Positions 24,564-35,784 of a DNA stretch of 64,000 nt are shown here, piece by piece. The DNA comes from Phlebiopsis flavidoalba. Taxonomy: Eukaryota > Basidiomycota > Agaricomycetes > Polyporales > Phanerochaetaceae. Each line of letters opens with the position of its first letter. Positions within the stretch are counted from its first letter, which is position 1. A model generated the notes under the pieces. It did not search any database and was not told where the DNA came from. It was given only the letters and a program-made list of their open reading frames with translations. The translations under genes and the position numbers were made by a program. The stretch is from contig JAOCPU010000069.1 of NCBI GenBank assembly GCA_035772785.1, positions 62,001 through 126,000 on the forward strand, given 5' to 3'.

Positions 24564-25706
24564 ATGAGAATGAGCGTCCCCGAACGAGCAATGTTCCAGA
24601 TTTATTGGTCGGCCCTGTCAGAGTAAGTACGTTATACGCTCATGTGGGCAACGTTTAACTATCAATATAGCTGAGGAATGGAGGTATCGAGTGAGCGGAG
24701 AGCATTTTTTTTTGCAGCGTGGGCAACGTTCAATGAAGAAGAAGAAACGGCGTCATTCGGACATTACAAACCCCGGCTGGTACGAGAGACGATCAAAGAC
24801 GCGGTAGTTGTGAGTGAAGTTCCGCTCTCAAGGTTCACGTTGAGCTAAAGCTACGGCCGTGGGTTCGCTAGGAGCTGGTGATACCTGCCAGTGTCCATAT
24901 GCTCCGCGTTTTCTACGAGCATTTCTACTCAGCACAGACTCAGTACTACCGACGGAAACACTCAACTGTGCAGGTCTTCGATACTTTTCCTTGGTTGAGC
25001 GCCGCTGCTTTGACCGTTACGCAGGAGCTGCTATCTGGGCTTTTGAGCACATCGGGAGTGCGGTCACCTTCCTGATCCACAAACGCAACCCACATTCCCG
25101 CCAAATTACTCACTAGAAGCATCCACTTGCACCCAAGGTTCAATGCAGAGGCCATTATGGAATGGGGTGCGACACCTTGTCGAACGGTCAACGTTTCTAT
25201 CACACAACCATCCACGCACCGTAGTTCGACGCTTTATCCGTTGCCACTCCGCACATAAAAGCATGGAAGCAACGGACCTATTTGCGCTCATGCGGCGGCT
25301 TCAGAGTATTCCGCATTCCGACCGAGCGTGCATCTGGACAATTGCAATGGCGCGTGGCTCTCGTGGCGCACAACGCGGAGCGATTGACACTTCCAAAAAC
25401 GAGCGCCACGACGCCCACGCAAATTGAGGCCGACCTATTCGTCCTTGGTGAGTCCTCGGTTCTATTTTAGGATCTGCTGTTCTTTCTCATGTGTACGGTT
25501 GTTGCTCAAGACCGAGCGGCCTCGATAGGACTGAGTGCCTGGGCTGGGCCATTGTCGTGCCTAGAGGCGCGCAGGAGGTGCCTGAAAACACCATCGCCAC
25601 ACTCAGCCGCGGCAGGCTGTCAAACAATCCACTACTTTTGGCGCTGGTATTGAAGAATGAAGTTCGAATCTGTGCTTGCACCTCGGTTTGTGATATATTC
25701 TCCTAA
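24564..25706 (+). CDS. Unrecognised gene, head-to-head with FtsJ-like copy 2
   Basis: I do not recognise the product. The ATG at 24564 opens MRMSVPERAMFQIYWSALSE and a GTAAGTACG donor follows. After a T-run/TTGCAG acceptor near 24720 the sequence reads WATFNEEEETASFGHYKPRL and VRETIKDAVV, with another good donor (GTGAGTGAAG). The next exon gives ELVIPASVHMLRVFYEHFYS, then KHSTVQVFDTFPWLSAAA and, with one slip, DRYAGAAIWAFEHIGSAVTF. Later exons near 25090-25430 and 25480-25706 are less certain. Matched donors and acceptors with sense continuing across them make a real gene likely. Its start codon is only about 20 bp from the divergent start of the methyltransferase, so the two probably share control sequence or have overlapping leaders. 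Confidence 0.5.
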
Positions 25707-26306
25707 AACTAAGCTCCGCATGCAGGGTCGAATCAGAATTGATGAAAAAGTGCTCGAAGCGTCGAGACTCCATGAGAGCAAACCATCCGCTTTCCTGTCC
25801 AAAATGCCGTCGTATAGTTGCACATGACCCAGCGCTGAGTTTCTACAGCAATATCTGGTGATCGTCTCTTTGTCGAATCGACGAGTTGCGGCAGCAGACA
25901 CCCGGAGATGCAACAACGCCGGGCTCATACGCTGTTGGGTGCCTGGGTGCCTCACGAGATTCAACTCCGCAACGACATTCTTCTCCGCGACGTTTGTTCA
26001 CGCCACTGTTACATCTCCCGCCCCGCTAAGCAACTCAGACAGAGGCACTAAATTGCGGCCCAGAATTAGAACAATTCCTTGTCCCTAACGCGGTCGTAGG
26101 TCCCACCGACAAGTCTTTCGTTCCAGACCCAGGATCAGATCGAACCTCTCGGCCTGTCACCATAACGGACGAAGGTACCACCCCGCCGTCGCGTTCAACT
26201 CCACTATCGGTCGTATAAAAAGGAGGGAGCTGTGGCCAGATGCTTCAACAACGGTTCACCCTCGCACTCCTTCACCTCATCCCCTACTCTCCCTTTCTTT
26301 TCTACG
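25707..26306. promoter_or_regulatory. Upstream region of the large gene at 26307
   Basis: No coding sequence was recognised. The right end carries a TATA box (annotated separately) and a pyrimidine-rich leader (CCTCATCCCCTACTCTCCC and similar) just before the ATG, as is common in strongly expressed fungal genes. Confidence 0.5.
26214..26220 (+). promoter_or_regulatory. TATA box (TATAAAA)
   Basis: TATAAAA sits about 93 bp upstream of the ATG at 26307, with a CT-rich stretch between them. Position and sequence fit a core promoter for the downstream gene. Confidence 0.65.
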
Positions 26307-29300
26307 ATGTGTCTCGACAATAATACCGCCACCCTTTCCGTTCGCTACATGAATGCGCAACTTCGCGCCCTTTGGGGGAGAACGCGAAGGAGTGCGCCTC
26401 GCACGCGACGAACTACAGCGACTTCAAGTCCTCCGAATACGAGAAGAGCCGCTACACGAGGGCCCCTCGGGGAGTTCCACTTCCTGGGTCGCAAGGCAGC
26501 CAAGAACCTTAGCATCGACGATCTTTTCTTCTTCGCCAAGTTCGCCTCGCCTAGACTCGAGTTTGTGTGTGGCCATGAGGCTATCCTTCACCTAACGATC
26601 GAGTCGGGCCACCTCAACTTGGCTTGCAAGGATGCAGTGAAGCCCAATGCCCGCGCTGACAAGTACGTCTCTCTTCCATGAGTTAGGGTCTGAGCTTACG
26701 TTTTTCACCGTTAATAGGCAGAAGAATCATCGTCATGGACAACCTCGAGATCGTATTCCGCATTCCGTTCCTGCGTACTAACGTCAAAGGGACGGGATGA
26801 GAAGATCGGCAACGCAGAAGCAAAGCATCTCATCCAGATGATTGCTCTGCAGATCAAGGGTGAGTCATCAAACAGTGGCTAGTATGCGCGGTAGACCTAA
26901 TCTCACCCCACGAAGATGCTCGGCTCCTCATGTACAGCCCGGACGAGAGCCTCAGTGCCGACTTGAAGGACGCCCTCTCATTCTACATGAAACAGTATCT
27001 CCAGCTCCTCGAGAATGCCGGAAACCACGTCTTCTTCGATCTTCCCGACTTCGACGATAACAAGCACCGGCCCGTCAGCAACTACGCGCTCATTCACAAC
27101 CCTCAGTTGGACGTGCTTATCCGGAAGTATAGCGAGGAAGTTAAGCTGCTCGGCGACTTGGACTGCAACCTCCTATCGAAGTTCTACGACATGCACTGGG
27201 TTACGCACTCGAGCCAGCGCAACGAGCATGCTTGGGGCAAACTCGACATCTGTCTCGCCAGCATTTGCAGCGATTGGATCATCGGTGCTGAGACACAGAA
27301 GAACTTCTTCATCAACTTCAACAAGCCGATCATTGAGGCGCTGTGCCCCCACGAGGTTATTGTCAAGTTCCACATCAAGGAGCTCGGGTTCTTCAAGGAG
27401 GCAGGCATATGCGAAGGTAAGTGCCATCATTTCCACAAAAATAGCTGAATACTGATTCGAGTACAGCTCTGAGCCTGTTCATCACTACTCGGACTGGAAG
27501 ATTGCATTCATCATCGACGTCTATAAGCCTGAGGGTGGGGCTCTCCTGCAGCTCGACTTGGATTAGTGAGAGATCAACACCGAACTCTTATTCTATGGTT
27601 TGCTAACGCAGTCTCGTAGGTGCCCGCTTCTCGCGCTACCATTCGTACTTTGGCGGGGGAGCGTTTCATCGACGGTCACCGTAACCGAGCACATCAATTT
27701 CATTATCTCGTTCATGCAGGTCGACTACCTCGATATCATCTCCCGCATGCAAACTCCACATCGTCCTCGGCTTCCCATCCGTCCCGAACCCCCACCCACA
27801 TACTACAGCGAAGACTGGAGCTCGACGGACGAGGAAGAAGAAGTCAAGTACAGGCGCCAGCACGGTCATGTCCAGCTCTGTCCGAGAGGATTGACACGAC
27901 CATCTATGGCCACTATGACCAGGTTATCGCGCTCTCGGAGGGGCGTCGATCAACCTCGTTCTCAATAGCCGACACTCTGCGTGCTCTACCTGGCGCAAGG
28001 ACAAGTTCTTCAGCATGGACATCCATCCCCTCAGTATTCGCCGTCTGAGCAACGGCAAGGCCATCGTCTACGTGCAAGCCGAGCGGAAAGATTGGTGTGA
28101 AGAGGTAAGCTGTTACTTATCTTCCGGACGCATGCAGAAGTTGACTTCTACATAGGAAAGTTTCTTTTGCATCGACTAAGTTCTGGATCCCGTGGGCCTT
28201 CAGGGCGCCTGTCGAAACCGATGAGCTTGAGGAGTACGAATTCGACACCATCACGCTTGCATACGAGGTCGATTTGAGGATGTTGGAACACGATCATCTG
28301 CAAGAGTCTCAGAAAGAGACGGTCACCGAGACGAAGGTCAAGAAATCTCTCGTCTGCTACGTTCAAGGACTGGTCACTGGCAGCGTCTCCAAGACCGTTG
28401 AACAGACCACGACCACTAGGACCATCGAAACCATTCGGGAGACATTCCATCTCATGCACCTGGTCCTGGACTACTGCAGTAAGCTAGCGACTTCTCATGA
28501 TCGTGCTTGCACTAAAAGTGACCGTAGATGCTCGGTATGTCAAGGACCTGTCTGAAGTCAATGCCCTCGGCAACGGTGACGAGGCTCTCGAGCGTCTTGC
28601 GACGTTCAATTCTACCTGCCCCAGTACTTGCACGAGCTCACCAGCTTCGGCCATCACATCCTCCATACAGTCCCTATCTGCAAGAGTCCCCTTCTCCACA
28701 AACGAGGCCTTCGCCTTCACTTGCGTCGACTTCAAGGTGCTTACGAAGCAAGAGATTACCATCAAGACCTGCACACACGGCCGCGGCACGACTGAGATGC
28801 CTCTTGTGTTGCTGTACGGCATGTGCACTTCGCACGAGATGGCACAGTTTGTTGGCTCATGGCTTCCGGGGCTCGTTCCCGTCGGCGGTCGGGCGGTCGG
28901 CACACTCACTCTTTCGTCGAGTGTCTTCCTCGAGCGCTGCCTCCTCTCTCCCCTTAAGATCATCAACGAGGCCACCACCATCGTCCCCAGCTCCGCTGAC
29001 ATCGTCAATGGCGTCTGGCTCATCGACCTATGCTCTTGGGACCATCACAAGACCCGCAGCCAGTCGAAATCAGGCTGTGCGTGGAAACGGGCCGACCGCC
29101 AGGTCGCAGGCTTTATCGCGTACGAATGGGAGTACTGCGACGACTGGAGCCACTCGCACCGCGGCAACTACGTCCGATGAGGCGAACGGCGAATACAAGC
29201 TTTCTTGTGAGATTTTTTTCACTCTCCCAATCAGTGCCAAGATTGACACCAACTTTGACAGCTCACACCATAACAAGCTCAATGTCCCGACCGCCTTCAA

Positions 29301-30164
29301 CAGCAAGGGTCTGGAAATTGTCGTGAGCGGCAAATCCGAGATTACGCTCAGCGGAAAAAAACCGATAACGAGAAGTGGACGTGAGTCCCGATCCCCAGCT
29401 TGTCATGACGTGGTACTAATGGGTATATTGCTCATAGTAAGACGAGCACTGCGAACTGGTCGGCTACTATCAAGGTTGATACGTCGTCCGGCGGCCTCCG
29501 AGTCTCCATCGATTACAAGGCTCCATGCGTGAACGTCATCGACGAACACCCCCATTGCTGCGCCTTCGACATTGCCTCCAAGCACCGCACGGTCATGGCC
29601 TCGAAGGTGGCCGACTTCGAGAAACATGTCCTGCCCAAGTTGAGGGTAGCTATCGAGCACACTTGGAAGTACAGCACGATGGGTATCCAGACCGTCTCCC
29701 TCCGCGACCCGGTCTTCACGAGGGGCGGCGACCTTATCTGCGAGCTCGATCTCAACAAGGGTCAGTGACGATCTTCGTTATGATAACGCATCACTCATCT
29801 TTCATCTAAAGATGCTATCGTTTCGTCGCTCCTCGACAAGGAAGAGTGGGAATCTCACTGCCACCACATCCACGCCGGCACAGGCAAGTCCTGGGCCTCT
29901 GTCAAACGTAACTCGCAACCTAATCTCCGACCGTTGCTCTTAGCGTCAAACGGTGCGTCTGCTCAAGGTCAGATCACCTACACCAGTAGCAAGTCCTCCG
30001 GGAACGGCTACTCGCAGTTCGGCAGCAGCACCAGTAGCTTCAATCTCCTGCAGAACGTCTCGTCCAAGACGCCCACCACTGCGCTGAGCCCCTACAGTGT
30101 TGCCGACACGCAGCACGAGCACGACTCGTTGTCCGAGGACGACGAAGACCACGATGCTAACTGA
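26307..30164 (+). CDS. Large multi-exon protein of unknown function
   Basis: I do not recognise the family. The ATG at 26307 opens MCLDNNTATLSVRYMNAQLR. The exon reads on (after a slip in the G run 26374-26378) through ENAKECASHATNYSDFKSSE to DDLFFFAKFASPRLEFVCGH and AILHLTIESGHLNLACKDA, with a donor at 26663. Exons near 26718-26860 and 26917-27415 give SADLKDALSFYMKQYLQLLE and FDLPDFDDNKHRPVSNYALI. Later blocks include FIIDVYKPEGGALLQLDLD, YDTITLAYEVDLRML-like sequence, NALGNGDEALERLATF, VNGVWLIDLCSWDHHKTRS, FNSKGLEIVVSGKSEITLSG and HPHCCAFDIASKHRTVMASK. The last exon ends in an acidic tail at 30164. The product is roughly 1,100-1,200 residues, without a signal peptide or clear membrane helix. 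Sense continuity across many consensus introns strongly supports a real gene. The 334-codon open frame at 28528-29532 is an out-of-frame shadow. Confidence 0.72.
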
Positions 30165-31040
30165 ATATGTGGGTGGAGCTTTTGCTCGCTAAAATATGTA
30201 CTCTCTCTCTGTTGTCATACCTTTTGCTGTTGCTGCTGCTAGTCTATCTCTTGGTTGTTGCCGCGCTTCTTGGTTAGGGTCTCGCCTCCCGTTCTCGCCT
30301 GGGTCGCATCGCTGGTCATTTCGCTCATTCCTTGGACTCTCCGGATGTTGTATAATTGTCTGTGGCTTCTTGTCTCGCTTGTGTCTACATCATGTAATAT
30401 TCATCATAATATCATCGTACTCCTGCCTGCTCACTCATGTCGGCCGTTTCCTTAAGTTCCGCGCGGTGATGCAAATCCAGCAAAAATCCCGCCGACTAAT
30501 TTGGTCGGCAGCATTATGGCGTTCGGCAGGGACCGGGGACGATGATTTCGCTTGAGGCCAACTTAAGAATTTGCGGTGCGCATTCGAGCAGAGAGTCCAC
30601 TTTTGTGACTGAGGTAGAAACGGATCTCATTTTTTAGACGATTAGTTCCAAATCCGTGTTCAATACAGACCATTCAGAATATTTGTGGCTTCAAGGCACA
30701 TCAATGACGAGGCTGTTTTACTGCATCTTCCGCCACAGCTCTTGCGGCTTTTCGAATCGAAATAGCGTGAAGTTTCATGACTGGGACTAAATGATACAAA
30801 GGCGACTAGACCGCGAAGAATCTCGCGGAGAATGTTGCAGGATGCATATGAGTGGAAGTTAGGCGTGGTGGGCGTTTGTCGAGGACGGTGTTGAGGCGGA
30901 GTTGGAACGAGGGCCGCAACATGCCGCAGCCAGCCACCTTCTTTCTTCGGACCAGGTTCGACTTACCCTTGTTTCTACAACCTATCCCGCCCCCTTCAAC
31001 CCTGCTCTCTCCCAAACTCCAGACTATCCCGTTGAACGTC
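30165..31040. other. Intergenic region
   Basis: It begins with a T/C-rich probable 3' UTR (CTCTCTCTGTTG and TGCTGTTGCTGCTGCT). The middle is unremarkable, and the end is a pyrimidine-rich probable leader of the E2 gene. The open stretches at 30196-30555 and 30852-31349 are not supported as coding. Confidence 0.45.
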
Positions 31041-32332
31041 ATGGTTTGTGATATATATACCCTCAAATTCTGTCCCACACTGACACTCGCCACTTCTGCG
31101 TCGATCCCGCTCGTTGATTCAGGTCGTCAGCCCAGCAGTCAGTCATGCGTTCGCCTTATGCGAGAGCTCAACGAGCTTACAACAAGCCCCCAGAGGGAAT
31201 TCGCGTCGTGTTTGGTCTACAAGCGAGGATATAACATGTTGGATGTCACTGGCATCATACAAGGCCCAGGTACGTGTACCCTGTGGCCTCTCCAACCAAC
31301 GCGCGCCCCTAATGACGTCTCGCGTCGTGCTCGTCCTACTCGTGCTTAACAACGAGGGTACTCCGTATGCCGGAGGATACTTTTAGAGTAAAGTTTCAGT
31401 TTACAGAAGAGTTTCCGGCTGCGCCCCCCGAAGTTGTACAGTGTCGTATTGCTTGCATCTGCGCCTTGAGTGACCTCCGCTTGGTCAGAGTGTGCGTTTC
31501 TCATTGTCGCTGCCGTTCTCTCGTTATAGTAGGGGTTGGTTCGCGACAAAGATCTTCCATCCGAACGTTGGGCCGACAGGCGAGATCTGTGTTAACACCC
31601 TGAAGAAAGACTGGAAGTCGGAATACGGCATCGGCCACATACTCGTGTCACTGTCAAGGTGTCTACTCATTTACCCCAACCCCGAGTCTGCGACTAGATT
31701 GAAGAGGACCGGGAAAGCTTCTGCTCGAAAATCTTACGAGGCATTTTACTGCCATCGAGTCCGAGAGACGAAGCTCATCACGAGTGTACACGCCACTGGG
31801 GCAATACGAGCGGCGTTAATCCAATCTACCTAACTCACGCATCGCGCCCTGACTCACGCGAATTGATGCAGACGCCACCCCCTGAAAATTCCGACCAGAA
31901 AGCCGTCAGTCGAAGAGGACTCAAAGGACCTCCACGTCCAAGAACACAAAGGGCCTCAGCTACTGCTCCACAGCAGTCCCGTCACGACCTTTGTCTCACC
32001 ATCAAACACCTCCACGTAAACCTCTGTCCTCTTCGGGCCCCCTCCAGACTTCCCCATCTAACGGAGAGGTTGTAGGGCGAGAAAAAATGCCGGATCCAAG
32101 ACCGTCGCCCAGAATAAGGACAGACACAGCTCTCCGGCCACCTCTCGGCCTAACGGTCTGTAGAATGGCTCTTTCGGCACTAGTCCGGCTGAACAAAAAA
32201 AAAAAAATGTTGCGCCACCACGGAATGTTGAGTCCTCTGCCACTGTAGCGCGACAAAGGCAGTCAAGAGGACGGCAGCAGCGGCAGCAATGGTTGCTGAC
32301 AAGCGGTCAAGAAGGCCCTCAAGCGGCTGTAG
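31041..32332 (+). CDS. UBE2S: Ubiquitin-conjugating enzyme E2, UBE2S type
   Basis: This E2 enzyme carries activated ubiquitin; UBE2S-type enzymes extend Lys11-linked chains, in animals with the anaphase-promoting complex. The UBC fold reads RLMRELNELTTSP, EGIRVVF, DVTGIIQGP, then after an intron GTPYAGGYFRVKFQFTEEFP and AAPP. The active-site region is GWFATKIFHPNVGPTGEICV with NTLKKDWKSEYGIGHILV; the catalytic Cys is in GEICV. After another intron, LLIYPNPESA lies near 31665-31690. A long basic/Ser-rich tail ends in KKALKRL at the TAG 32330-32332, matching the UBE2S ending. Slips occur in the C run near 31190 and in TTTT 31381-31384. A 13-base A run (32195-32207) lies in the tail. The start is uncertain: 31041 is the nearest suitable ATG, possibly split by an intron just after it. 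Confidence 0.87.
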
Positions 32333-32847
32333 TCGTCCTTTCCTTTTACTCTGCGCCACTGCGCTTGGGTGTCAGGTCAGGATGCTTCCAATGTAGGAGA
32401 ACAGGGGTGGAGATACTGTTCCCATCCGGTGGGGGCGGCTCGTTTATGATATCCACACGCGGTAGGGCGCATTTCCTGCCGTAGGTCATGGTTTTGAACT
32501 TGGATATATAATACTCTATCGCACGTGTATGCCATCATCTGCTCTGTATCGTCGTTCCAGTCCTGTCACTTGCTGTATTCCACGCTGTTTATGATTGCTT
32601 ATGAACGTTTTCCGGGTGTCCCCATACAGTGTGTTCACAACCTTTTCGCCACGATCGTCGACGTATGTACCGAACTGTTCTCGCGGTGATCCTGGCATCA
32701 CTAACGGGTCACCAACGGTCACAAGTCACTGGAAGTGTGACACGCGCCGCGAGGTGTCGCGCGCGGAAAGCTGTGACGTGTCGTCTTTTCAGCATTCTGT
32801 AGCATCTCACGAGTTCTACGTGTCTTCTTGACTTTCCCACTGCCAAA
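32333..32847. other. Intergenic region upstream of OPI3-like gene
   Basis: This is probable terminator sequence of the E2 gene and promoter of the methyltransferase gene. No gene, RNA or repeat was recognised. Confidence 0.45.
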
Positions 32848-33679
32848 ATGTTCGGCTCTGCTCTCATACGTCGACTTCTCAAAGACATCTCTGCTTTTAA
32901 TAAGCCTTGCTTCCATCGCATTCAAACCACTACAGCATGGAACATTGTCGCGCGCAATGGTAAGCTCTTATCATCCTGCCATGACTTGTTGGCCAAATTG
33001 AATATACAATTTGCTTCTGCTAGAGTGGCAGAAATAAGACAATAACGAAGCTCTTTGGCGGTAGGGGCGAAGAATGGCTGCTATTTACCTTGCCGTAATG
33101 ATCTTCTCATTCGGTATTCTACGAGACAAGCTGTAAGTCTTTATAGCTGGGGTCCTCTCTATTGGATCCAACGTATTTTGGCAGCTATGAGAGGGCATTG
33201 AACGAGCAGCCTCAACATCCAATTCTTCCTGAGCCTCTCAACAAAATCGTGCCCGCCATCCTCTTCCTGGTCGGCCAGACATTCGTCGTCACGTCCACCT
33301 ACGCCCTGGGAGTTACGGGCACGTTCCTTGGCGACTACTTTGGTATCCTCATGGACCACCGAGTAGAGGGATTCCCATTCAACGTCCTTCGCGACCCCAT
33401 GTACGTTGGCAGCACGATGTGCTTCGCCGCTGGCGCGCTCTGGTGAGTGGGCATGTGATTTTGATAGGAAATGAGGCTGACGCCGGTGCAGGTATGAAAG
33501 GCCTGCTGGCTTGCTTGTCACGGTGTATGTGTACATCGTCTATATCATTGCGCTTCGCTTCGAGGGGTACGTTTGGCACGTGGGTAATCTACGGATGCAC
33601 TGGCTCACACGCTTATATTAGCCCTTTCACGGACATGATATATTCTACTCGTGCGACTGCCAATCAAAAGAAGGCGTGA
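32848..33679 (+). CDS. OPI3: Phospholipid methyltransferase (OPI3/PEMT type)
   Basis: This is an ER membrane enzyme making phosphatidylcholine by SAM-dependent methylation of phosphatidyl-monomethyl- and dimethylethanolamine. The ATG at 32848 has a CCAAAATG context. One base later the frame reads SYVDFSKTSLLLISLASIAF, the first hydrophobic stretch. WNIVARN ends the exon at a GTAAGCTC donor. Further exons give KTITKLFGG, AVMIFSFGILRD, ERALNEQPQHPILPEPLNK, FLVGQTFVVTSTYALGVTG, TFLGDYFGILMDHRVEGFPF, NVLRDPMYVGSTMCFAAGAL, ERPAGLLVTVYVYIVYIIAL and RFEGPFTDMIY. The protein ends TRATANQKKA with the stop at 33677-33679. The RDPMYVGS motif and the final EGPF region are the conserved SAM and lipid-binding elements. 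Length, about 200 residues with four hydrophobic segments, matches OPI3 rather than the larger CHO2. Confidence 0.9.
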
Positions 33680-34968
33680 GAGCAAGAAGGAGCTCTAAAA
33701 ACTTCACGACTCTCATCAGTCTAGACGCCAAGGCCAGCTCTGCGAGCCGCCCTGATAGAGGCCCTCAACGCCTGTATCCCATTCATGTTTGTATTCTAAT
33801 AATTACATACTTACTTTGATCGCAGTACGGTTGGAATAGACCGACTTTACCCACTCTCTGGACTTTGCTATGGGTTGAATCCCCCTCAGCGCAACTGCTG
33901 TGAACCGTCGCGTCCGGGAGGTCGGTGCCGTGGTGCCTGTTATCTGAGCGGATATCCATAAGCGGTAAGTGAATCGAACGTCTTTTACGAAGGCGGAATG
34001 ACCTGCTCTAGGTCGAGGCGCACTGAGGCGAGGGCCATAAATGAACATTGAATCTAGACTGTGCTCATCTATGAGGTCAATGCACGGCTGCGGTGACGTC
34101 CTGCGCCCACAGCTCAGATACTGCAGCCGGTCAACGGGCAAAATTGCCCTTCCCTTTCCATTAGCTACCTTTTCGGGACATCCGCTCGCTCCACTGTTGA
34201 AGCGCGTTCTTGGGGGCACGCAACCCACTATCAGCATCCGGCATTTGCGTGCGCACGGATCGTCAAGTTTGTTTTCGCACTCCCACCTTGGGCAGTATGC
34301 GCAAGCACTGTCAGATATCCTGCAGTAACCATAACTTGAATCCTGCGATATTTTGCGTGACATTGTCTTCCTCAGCCGTTGCAGAGCGGCCTGAGCCAGA
34401 GGACGGAGCCGCAGAGTGATCGACGGCCAATGATAGGCGCTCACTTGGTGGCGTCGGCGCTGCCGTATTGGGATATCCCTCAAGGCCTGCGGGTACTCCT
34501 GTTCTGGCACAGGCGATGCGGTTCCAGTTGCAAATTTCGCCAAGGTGGCGACTCTCGCACGTATAACACTACTACTCCAGCTGCCTCCGGTATCCCCGAG
34601 AGCCCTCATTGGCCCTAAACTGAGCCCGATGTGTGCGACTCACGCCGGTTCTTCAAACAACCTGCGGCGTTACCGGTGGCGAACCGCTGGGGTTAACTTT
34701 GTGCTCTTCATCGGACGAGAAGAAGGTAATGTGCCGCCTTACGATCACATCCGCTGCAATGTGTACAAATCGAGCCTACGCACGATATGATCGCGGCTTG
34801 TATCCGACCGGCGTTGAACGATGCGCACCAAAAATTCGTGGCGGCCTCGCGAGTCTCCGGGCGGGTGACCACAGCATTTAAACCAGGGCAGGTGACCCGC
34901 TGACGGCACCGCCGCACCCCACTCGTTGAAAGCCCCGGTCACATCACACGCACTCCTTCTTGACCACC
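33680..34968. other. Intergenic; one long unsupported minus-strand ORF
   Basis: A continuous minus-strand frame of 268 codons runs from 34609 to 33803. It is Arg/Ser/Cys-rich, has no recognisable motif, and lacks the intron pattern of neighbouring genes. Because shadow frames of over 300 codons occur elsewhere in this window, I do not call it a gene. The stretch just before 34969 is the probable promoter of the secreted protein gene. Confidence 0.4.
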
Positions 34969-35410
34969 ATGCACTCACGACAACTCCTTCCTTGCACTGT
35001 GCTCCTTGCCGCTATCGCTGGCGTTCACGCCACTCCAGCGCCGCGAGCTGATGCTTCACAAACCTTGATCACACCTCCTCCAGCCCCTGTGACTGCCTCG
35101 AGTGCATCGAGCTCATCGAGACCAATGTCTATGCCTGCCTCGTCGAGCGACGATGATTCTGCCTCTACTCGTGACTCTTCAACCTCAGCCGTCTTCAGTA
35201 CGTCTTCACCCTTTCTTTGCAATAATTTGTGCTCATCCACGTACAGGAGCGGACGAAGCATGTACCAATGGCTTCACCATCTACTGCGGCACATCGTCCA
35301 TTTCGCACCACGACCCGGTCACGCAGAGGGCGTTCCCTTCGTGGCATGCCAACCAGGCGGCGACGAAGCGAAAGTACGTCCCGCCCTTTCCAGTTAATGA
35401 CCACTGCTGA
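34969..35410 (+). CDS. Small secreted Ser-rich protein
   Basis: The ATG at 34969 starts a clear signal peptide: MHSRQLLPCTVLLAAIAGVH followed by ATPAPRA, a typical cleavage and kexin-like region. The mature part is dominated by Ser, Thr, Ala and Pro (TASSASSSSRPMSMPASSS), suggesting heavy O-glycosylation. An intron begins GTACGTCTTC near 35198 and ends ACGTACAG near 35247. The second exon encodes DEACTNGFTIYCGTSSIS and ends PPFPVNDHC with a TGA at 35408-35410. The three cysteines of the C-terminal exon could form a small disulfide-linked domain. The product is about 130 residues. The family is not recognised; small secreted proteins like this in mushrooms include effector-like and cell-wall proteins, but no function can be assigned. 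Confidence 0.7.
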
Positions 35411-35784
35411 CCAAGTCAACAGGCATCAGTGACCTCGATTCATAGTCAGCGGCGTTCAAAAGAAATAGAGGTGGATAGCTTTCGTAATATTATATAATCA
35501 TATTTATTCAATGCTGGACATTTCGTCAATCATTTACAGCTGTGGGAACAAAGACCGTATGGATGTCTCGAAGTTGAAACCTGTGTGCCGTCGACGAGCT
35601 ATCCGTTCGCATTGTGCCACGTTATCACGCGCTCTCAAATGTAATCTATGGCACATAAATGTGTATTAAATCTTCATCATCAACACACCGAGCGGAACAA
35701 GACTAGAAGTCGCGTAAACCAGGTAGACCGATGCCCTAAGATAAAAAGTGGGGCGCCGATGATGATAGCATGGGTCAAGCAGGT
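35411..35784. other. Intergenic, convergent 3' ends
   Basis: This AT-rich spacer lies between two convergent genes (AATATTATATAATCATATTT near 35486). It is consistent with overlapping 3' UTR and polyadenylation signals. No gene was seen. Confidence 0.45.

Noticed and set aside
28528..29532. 334-codon plus-strand open frame, the longest in the window
   Set aside because: It runs through exons of the 26307-30164 gene in another frame. Its Ser/Arg/Pro-rich composition is that of a shadow frame, whereas the alternative frames carry continuous sense across consensus introns.
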